This document shows positions 57,376 to 64,000 of a stretch of 64,000 nucleotides of DNA, piece after piece; the stretch's first letter is position 1; every line of letters starts with the position of its first letter. Source of the stretch: Nelumbo lutea (lineage: Eukaryota > Streptophyta > Magnoliopsida > Proteales > Nelumbonaceae); the NCBI GenBank assembly GCA_022828595.1, contig JAKGHH010000008.1:21816378-21880377 (forward strand). Reading direction: 5' to 3'. The notes beneath the pieces were generated by a model, which made no database searches, was not told where the DNA came from, and saw only the letters and a program-made list of their open reading frames with translations. Position numbers and translations under genes: made by a program.

Positions 57376-58457
57376 GTTTTGTCTTGTCAATACAACACGA
57401 ACATCGTCAGGGTCCCACAATCTGCTGCGTTTTTCAGGAGAGTCTGGGTATTTTTCACGAACAACTTCCCTCCCCATGTCTCGAAGTAAATCATGCATTC
57501 TTAGTTGATTCTTGTAATTGATGCTTACAAGAGACAAGCGAGTGAGAATACTCAACCCAATTTCTGGGAAGAAACCACAGCCATGTAGTATTTTACTTAC
57601 ATAGTTTCTGTCCATTCCAATGAAGAAGCATGCAATGTCAAGGAATATAAACTTCTCATTATCATCTAGGGCATCAAAACTTATTTTAAGTTTCTCTTGA
57701 ATACTAGCTTGAGGAATTCTTTTTAGCTGGTCCACCACACTATGCCATTCCCTTTTGTGAGATAAAAGTGAACCTAAAACCTCAAGAGCTAAAGGAAGCC
57801 CTCCAGCATATCTTACTACTTCCTTTGACAGATCCTCATAATCTTCTTTAGGATGATCCTGCTTAAAAGCATGCAAACTAAAGAGATTCATCGAGTCCTC
57901 TGGGCTTAATGTTTGAACCATATATTTTTCATCCACCTTTACCCGGTTCAGAAGACTCATCTCTAGTTGTTATGATGATTCTACTACCATTACCAAACCC
58001 TCTACAACCCCTTATTAATTTATCTACTTGGCACGATTCGTTTACACCATCCAAAACAATAAGAACCCTTTTCTTACAAAGTCTCTCTTTGATCACATTG
58101 ATTCCTCTGTCAACATTTCCTATCTTAATCAGGTCCTTTTCCTTTAGAATTTCAGAAAGAAGTTGTTTTTGTAACTTAAGTAAATCATTTTGTTGCTCCA
58201 AAGCTTCAAGAAAGCTGCTGCCTTCAAATTCTTCATAGATACAGTTATAGACAGCTTTAGCAATGGTTGTCTTACCTATTCCTCCCATCCCGTAGATACC
58301 TATGATGCGAATGCCATTTGAAGAAAGACTTAACAATGAGATTACATGTATTACACGAGAATGTATTCCAATTACATATTTGCCCACATCCAAGTGTGTT
58401 TTATTTAGTTTTGTCGAAACCTCTCTAACAATCCCATCTATGAACTTTGCTTCATAC
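57376..58457 (-). pseudogene. TNL gene 1, exon 2: NB-ARC domain, frameshifted
   Basis: P-loop GIYGMGGIGKTTIAKAVYN; kinase 2 KRVLIVLDGVNE (the usual second Asp is Gly); RNBS-B GSRIIITTRD; GLPL block GGLPLALEVLGS; FLDIACFFIG; MHD motif QLRMHDLLRDMGREVV. Upstream of about 57968 the frame is the one opened by exon 1. Downstream it is shifted by two bases, with MSLLNRVKVDEKYMVQTLSP restored in the new frame. Length 1082 bp; 1084 would keep phase. Confidence 0.9.
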
Positions 58458-59529
58458 CTGCCAATTGTGATTCAATTAAGAATATTTAATGATAACAAGC
58501 AATGGTAGAGAGCAAAAATCAATGAATTAGCAAAGGCATAAAAAGTGACTGTAGCATTTCAGATAAGAAGGATATGAAAAACTTTGGCTGTTAGGGAAAA
58601 CAGGCTAGGCTATTTGGGAGCTTCCTGTGCATGAGCATGACACATTATCCCACTTAATTCCTAGCTTGTCTTTTTGACTAACAGAATATTGTTGCAAATA
58701 AGAATGCAATTTGGGTCAGGTTGGAAATTTGTTAAAATTGCGGTGAGTCCAAACACTCACCTGATCCTGATGTAGTTGAAATTCTTCAAATCAGGCAACC
58801 CATCTTGCGGCCCTAATTCCAAATACTCTTCTACCCCACTTTTTCCAGACAGCCAAACTTTCCCCAGAAGATTACGGAATGTTAAGTAGTACTTGAAAAT
58901 TGAAATAATTACATAGTTCTGTTGAGTGCTAGTACCCAATTTTGTCCCGTGCCTTATCTCTTTCCATTTTCTGAGTCCCACCCCATCACTCTGCTGTTAA
59001 AGCACAAGAGCACCTTTTAAGCTTTCTATTAGGTTTCTTAAAGTTAAAAGAATACTAAAACCACCATCAGCACATGTCAAAATTCAACCTCTTCACTATT
59101 TCATTGAGATTTGAAAGATGAAAGGTTTAGGACCTCTATGAAGTGTGTATAACCCTGGGCTTGAACGCTCCTCACAACCTTACTGGAAGATATATTCATT
59201 ATTCATTAACCATCAAAGTTTCTGGATGTTAAAATTCAGTCCAAGGTGCCTTCTACTTAACCCTTTATCATATAATGTCCCTTAATTAGCCACCAATCGG
59301 TAACCAAGTAAAGATCTCAGCTTCGCTTCTTGGAATTAAGAGATCCCAGGTTTAGACCAGAAAATTTTTTGAGTGATCCGAGCAAGGTTGCTTAATTTTC
59401 CTTATGAAATGAAAATTTCAAGTAGTGAATTGGGAAATACGTTCAGATTTTAGACTTTCGAGTAAGAAATTAGTGAACATTTTAATATAATCTACTGAAG
59501 AACACAAAAGTTGAGCAGGGGTTAGTTAC
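58458..59529 (-). other. TNL gene 1 intron 1
   Basis: 1072 bp between the TIR and NB-ARC exons, GT (59528-59529) to AG (58458-58459). No exon or element recognised. Confidence 0.7.
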
Positions 59530-59993
59530 CCATCACCAAGATCCCACTTGACCAAACTTGCAGCTTCCGTGAGAGCTGACCTCCATCTCTGCACCTTCTC
59601 CACCATCTCACTCTTTTCGTGTTTCGCAAATGCTTCTGCAAAACTACCCGTCTGTTGCTGGACATCGTCCGGACCGATGTCGTAGAAGACAGGCAGAACC
59701 ACCTGACCCAGCGTTCTCTTGCATTCCATGATTTTCGAAAGTTCATCCAAGCACCATCTAGAAGAAGCATAGTTCTTGGAGAAAACTATGATTGAGATCC
59801 TTGATTTTTCAATTGCTCTCAACAGCTCTGGCGAGATCTCTTCTCCTCTGTTAAGTTCTTTATCATCTCTGAAGGTGTTGATCCCTCTTTGAACCAAAGC
59901 GGTATGAAGGTGGCCGGTGAAGTTCTTTCGAGTGTCTTCACCTCTGAAGCTCAGGAAGACGTCGTAGTTTCCTGTCCAGGTCGAAGAAGCCAT
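59530..59993 (-). pseudogene. TNL gene 1, exon 1: TIR domain
   Basis: ATG at 59993 (MASSTWTGNYDVFLSFRGED), the usual TNL start. An in-frame ATG at 60140 would add 49 mostly basic and hydrophobic residues and cannot be ruled out. The domain is complete: RGEDTRKNFTGHLHTAL, FRDDKELNRGEEISPELLRA, and SSRWCLDELSKI with the conserved Glu of TIR NADases. Ends LVKWDLGD at donor GG|GTAAC. 154 codons plus 2 nt. Confidence 0.88.
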
Positions 59994-60369
59994 GGAAATA
60001 AAAGGACCAAAAAAGCACAGGAAATCGGGAGAGATCAGAGGTAGAACAGGCTTGATCCTTGACGCTATTCTGCGAAGTCGTTGCTTTGCCCTATATGTTT
60101 TGATTTGTTTTTGGAAATTGGAACTGATGCCTTTAATCATTTCAATTGCCAGGTTTTGAGTTCAGGTCACAGCTCACAATTAAAAATATGTAAAACAATA
60201 TTAAACTGTTGACTTTTGGCTTATTTTTAAGAGCGGTGATCAAATGAGTGTGTTATCGTTGTACGAACAGTCTACCATGTTTTTCCCTGGTTTGCTCAAA
60301 TTTTCAGTCTCCGACAGTAAAAGAAATGAAAAATTTTATCTTCTTTGAATGAATCCGGATTACCGTCGG

Positions 60370-61593
60370 CACATTCTCCACACATTTCTTTCTCTAGCCA
60401 ATCTGTATATCTATACTATCTATATTATATTATTTTATATATAAAAGTGTGAATGATATATGAATTTTTTTTACTAAAATTATTCTTTACTTTTTGTAGA
60501 AATGTATAAAAGTCATTTTATTACAGTTTTAATGACTACTAAAATATCCATAATTGTGTATTTAGTCCATATCTAATGGTAAGTATTGAAAATGTAATTT
60601 AAGTTGTTATTTCCTATCTCATTTAATCCCCTCTTGTAATTAAATTATCAACTCCCATTTTCCTTTATTAAATTAAATTTGTGTCAATATTTTTAACAAT
60701 ATAAATCCATATATTTTAAAACTGACTCAAGAACAAAACTAATTTTAATTCAAGTGGTGGCTAAGCAATTCAACCATCTGAATCAAATTGATCAACCTAC
60801 AAAGGCACACTTAGGTAATAAAAATTTTTAAATAGAAATAAATTTAGAAATTTACAAAAAAATGTAGAAAATTAGACACGATTATGATAATTTTATTAAT
60901 CAAATTAAAAAATAAGTGCAGTAAACACAAATTATTTTTATTGGTAATGAAAATAAAATACATAATTTAAAACTGACCAAAAATGAAATTATTTTACTGT
61001 TTAGAAAAGGTCGATAGTTTAAATTTTGGGTCAAACATGTTAAACTTTAATGTAATAAATAAATAATAAAAGTTAATAAAATACAATAAATAAAAAAAAT
61101 ACATAAATTTTGCAAAAGACACATTTAGTCACAAGTATAATATCACATATTTATCATATTAAACAAAAAGTAAGTGTGACATATTGGAATTATTTTTACA
61201 CAAAAAAAAAAAAGTTATAGAAAAAATTGAACACATCTATAATTCTATATTTACACAACTATTAAAAATATGAAGAACATTGTGGAACTTTCTTTTGAAT
61301 AAAATACTCAATTTTGAATTTAGTCCCTATTTAATTAAACTTTACAACCCAATCCGATTATCACATATTTGGATGAGGTGTTTATATAATCAAATTTGGA
61401 TTTGCAATCCGCATCCAATTAATAATAAATGTAGTAGTTCAAATTACATTTTATGCCCTCACAAGTGGAGAGACAAAATTCAAAAATAGGATTTAATGAA
61501 TGTTAGTGGGAGTTATTACATTAAATATAAGACTTAATGAGAAGTATTTGAATGAAGAAAAAAGTGGTTGATCAAATTATGTTTATGTCCTTA

Positions 61594-61624
<31 letters not shown>

Positions 61625-61945
61625 GAAGATCAAATTAAAAAAGTGGGATATTTTATTCAAAATTTCAAACAAAAAAAAATTCCTCTCATTAACACTTTTT
61701 ATAGTAGTATAGATATGGTCTTAGACCTTTTATTCATAAATGTTGTTCATTTAGTTTACTGTCACAATTAATGTTTTTTATTAAAAAACAAATTTGCCCC
61801 ATGATAGCTCAAGATTAAGGGGTAAATTATGTCCAATGAAAATTCCAGACAATAAGATCCATTCACACTTTTATAAAGATTATAAAGAGTATAGATATAG
61901 ATAGTATAGTGTATAGATAGATATAGATTGTGTGGGGAAAGGAAG
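60370..61945. repeat. AT-rich element with long inverted ends (about 1.5 kb)
   Basis: CAATCTGTATATCTATACTA through AAAAGTGTGAATG (60399-60455) is the imperfect reverse complement of 61860-61930, and the pairing goes on outward through CCACACA. The interior is AT-rich and non-coding, with an AG microsatellite (61597-61623). Class not determined; a large MITE or a deleted DNA transposon fits. The rest of 59994-62424 shows no gene apart from a possible TNL 5' extension. Confidence 0.6.
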
Positions 61946-62424
61946 ACGGGAAGAAGCCTTTCAAAGTCAAACTCCTTTTCTATTTTATGTGCATGATTCC
62001 TAAGGCATCTGAGGGAGTTTCTTGAAACAGTTTAGGGGATGTTCTAGAACATGAATGCTTTAATTTTTCTCATCAAAGAGCAGAAAAACAAAAGGCATCC
62101 TCTTGAACTCTACTTTTGTTTTCAAAGAAAAACACAAACAAAAATTCAAGAACATGTTTTTGGTTTCAGTTTTTGAAAACAAAAACCATATACATCCAAG
62201 AACATTTTTTTTTTTGTGTTATCATTTCAAGAAACAATGTATTTTCAAACCAGATGGTTATGTGTTTTTGAAATTGGGCAACAAGAGAAAAAACATAATT
62301 CACATTGTAGAAGGTTTCATTAACTAGTAAACTAAATGGCTGTTTAATGGACTGTAAAACGAATGATAACACCCCATACGCTAGCTATAAAATACATTAT
62401 ATATGAGCATTACGTTCAGTTCAG

Positions 62425-63076
62425 CTAATCCGAATTATAATCTGCATCTGTGATCACATCAGGTACCAACTTTATTATCGGCAAAGGGACAGGTATCCTG
62501 ATTGGTCCGATGTAAGGGGCAAAATTGACCACCCTTGGGGCCTCGGCCCTGTCACCATTTTGGACCCTCATCCTCTCAGCCCATGGTCTATCATCTACTA
62601 ATAACAATCCCTGTTTATCAGCAATGCTATCCCCCTCAAATACGAGCTGCACGGCACACTTCTCCACTAGAAAACTGTTGGACGTGCCCACAACAACGCC
62701 GTATCGATGCCCGCTTCGGAAGCAGGTAGCCGGTCGAATGCGGGAATTACTAGTAATTGGAGTCATCCAGTCGCTATTATGCGGTACGTGACACAGCCAA
62801 ATGTGCCGCTCACCGTTTGCTGGTAGCATAACACGTTGTGAGTAGGTCCAATTACGCTTGGTGGTATAATCGCTGATACGAATGGAAGCAGCAGGATCGA
62901 AGCGCAAGCTGTTTCCTGCAATGGCTACATAAACAACGCATACATTCAAAGCTCGGACCTTCCTGTCGAAAGGCATCATGAAAGTTGCTGAACACCCTTC
63001 TTCTTGATTGCTGAACTACCCCGGAATCTCTCTCCCAGGAAGAAAATATATTACAGGGAAGAGGACGTCCCCGAGC
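62425..63076 (-). pseudogene. TNL gene 2, last exon: C-JID domain, disrupted
   Basis: Paralogue of the exon at 42308-43100. Acceptor TGTGCAG|GCTC at 63077. In phase 0 it opens ARGRPLPCNIF but then has one extra T before the PG motif. In the other frame FLPGREIPG is followed by TAG where the conserved Trp stands. After that it reads well: GCSATFMMPFDRKVRALNVC, NWTYSQRVMLPANGERHIWL, VEKCAVQLVFEGDSIADKQG, ending DADYNSD at the stop at 62425. Two lesions, so probably a pseudogene. Confidence 0.82.
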
Positions 63077-63946
63077 CTGCACAGAGATTCATCAATGGAT
63101 TAGCTAGGTAGCACAACTACATTGAAATGATGGCAGCAGATCTCATTCCTAAATTGCTTCTCTGTTTGCAGCATGGATTGGCTGCATGTGGCAACAATGA
63201 GATCGGATTAGCTGAATATCATGGCTGTTTTACTGGATGAATCAGTCATTTTGTTCCACACCAGCCATAAATGCAAGGGAGAGATTGAGTGGCTATGGCC
63301 ACAACATGCGCTTTATGGCTGGTGTTGAGCAAAATGATTGATCCCACAGCCAGCAAAGCAAAACAGCCATCAGATTCAGCTAATCAGGTCTCCACAACAA
63401 AAAAGGGGCCAGGGAGAGCCTGTCCCCCTACTCATAAACCCACAACCCGGGTCTACAACCAGCCAGAGAACTTACCAAGCCACCATCAGTTGGTGGATTT
63501 ACATTTCCATTCAGTATGTGATAGGTATTCCCATACATATGATATTGGGACACCTTTCATAGGAGTGCAGAAGTTGAGGAAAAAAAGTGAAGACATTAGA
63601 TACAGGTATAATTTTATATGGTCTAGACAAGAAAATTTTGGCTTATCTCCGCATGACACTTTAGTTTACTCAAACTCCTAATAGTGTCAGTGGAGTCTGG
63701 ATTGGCTGCATTTGATGGCTGTGTTAGAAGCTGTTTAACTAATAATAACCCCTGGGTGCCAATTGAGAAGTTGGAATGGTTGTGGAGCATATACACTTGA
63801 TGGCTGAGGTGGGGCATTATTATTGGTTAAACAACCCTATCACGAGAGCGGATTAGCTGAATTTCATGGTGTAGAGCACTATTATTGGTTCCACAGCCCA
63901 TAGCATAGCCGTCAAATTCAGAGAGAGAAAGGGAGAGAGATAGTAC
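63077..63946 (-). other. TNL gene 2 last intron
   Basis: 870 bp, GT (63945-63946) to AG. It keeps sequence similarity to the start of the long TNL 1 intron (CAGCC-ATAGCATAGCC, then a GA-rich run), showing that the two genes are paralogues. GGATTAGCTGAAT recurs in it. Confidence 0.7.
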
Positions 63947-64000
63947 CGGATCGCTGTGTTCTGCGGCCATATGATCAGCATGCATTGGTTCGATCCACTT
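63947..64000 (-). CDS. TNL gene 2, 3' end of LRR exon, cut by window edge
   Basis: Eighteen codons in phase 0, KWIEPMHADHMAAEHSDP, ending at donor CCG|GTACTA. They line up with EWMDRPHADHRAGHGDM of TNL gene 1. The rest of the gene lies right of the window. Confidence 0.75.

Larger units (their letters stand above)
42308..59993 (-). pseudogene. TNL (TIR-NBS-LRR-C-JID) disease resistance gene, split by a gypsy element; probably a pseudogene
   Basis: Intracellular immune receptor class: the TIR domain makes NAD-derived signals, NB-ARC switches on ATP, and LRR plus C-JID read the effector. Five exons on the minus strand: TIR 59530-59993, NB-ARC 57376-58457, LRR 57023-57301, LRR 56087-56923 and C-JID 42308-43100. 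All splice sites are GT/AG, and phases fit across every junction, including the 13 kb last intron (43101-56086). Lesions: a 2 bp deletion after TTRD in NB-ARC, and a frame break in C-JID. The motifs are otherwise well kept, so the loss is recent or these are sequence errors. Confidence 0.82.

Noticed and set aside
57909..58238. Plus-strand frame of 109 codons
   Set aside because: Shadow of the NB-ARC exon on the minus strand, which carries P-loop and RNBS motifs.
63289..63681. Plus-strand open frame of 130 codons
   Set aside because: It lies wholly in the last intron of TNL gene 2, has no recognisable domain, and its composition reflects repeated intron DNA.
1..64000. tRNA, U4, U5, U6 or rRNA genes
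   Set aside because: No matching sequence was noticed on reading; only U1 and U2 were recognised. A tRNAscan/Rfam run would settle it.

Overview
The window looks like nuclear DNA of a woody dicot. It has spliced plant genes, TIR-NBS-LRR (TNL) resistance genes, plant-type U1 and U2 snRNA genes with the plant upstream element and a TATA box 34 bp apart, and many plant retroelements and MITEs. The species cannot be named from the sequence. Real coding sequence is a small part of the window. All calls come from reading the sequence; no search was run.

Layout, left to right. (1) 1.8-6.8 kb, minus strand: 5' part of a WDR76-type WD-repeat gene, with a 3.4 kb second intron holding a LINE remnant; its last exons lie left of the window. 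(2) 7.6-8.4 kb: fragments of an EDR1/CTR1-like kinase pseudogene and a U1 snRNA fragment cut by a MITE. (3) 8.73-13.2 kb: a decayed Ty1/copia element with short LTRs and a 5 bp target duplication. (4) 13.5-36.4 kb: a segmentally duplicated block with a same-strand array of U2 and U1 snRNA genes, gene fragments and one orphan U1 promoter whose RNA has been deleted. MITEs, a LINE remnant and an ERF-VII pseudogene lie among them. (5) 36.9-37.8 kb: one hAT-type MITE nested in another, each with its 8 bp target duplication. (6) 40.36-40.74 kb, minus: a complete three-exon RPL39 gene. (7) 41-42 kb: LINE reverse transcriptase remnants. (8) 42.3-60.0 kb, minus: one TNL gene. Its TIR, NB-ARC and LRR exons are at 56.1-60.0 kb and its last (C-JID) exon at 42.3-43.1 kb, across a 13 kb intron that holds a 9.7 kb Ty3/gypsy element of Tat type. 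The gene carries a 2 bp deletion in NB-ARC and a frame break in C-JID, so it is probably a pseudogene. (9) 60.4-61.9 kb: a 1.5 kb AT-rich element with long inverted ends. (10) 62.4-64.0 kb, minus: the last two exons of a second, paralogous TNL gene that continues past the right edge; its C-JID exon is also broken.

Most notable: the U1/U2 array with copies at different stages of decay; an array of six K-x-E sites (five SUMO-type psi-K-x-E) at an exact 27-residue period in the WDR76 homologue; the TNL gene split by a retrotransposon; and MITE insertions whose empty site is kept in a duplicated copy nearby.
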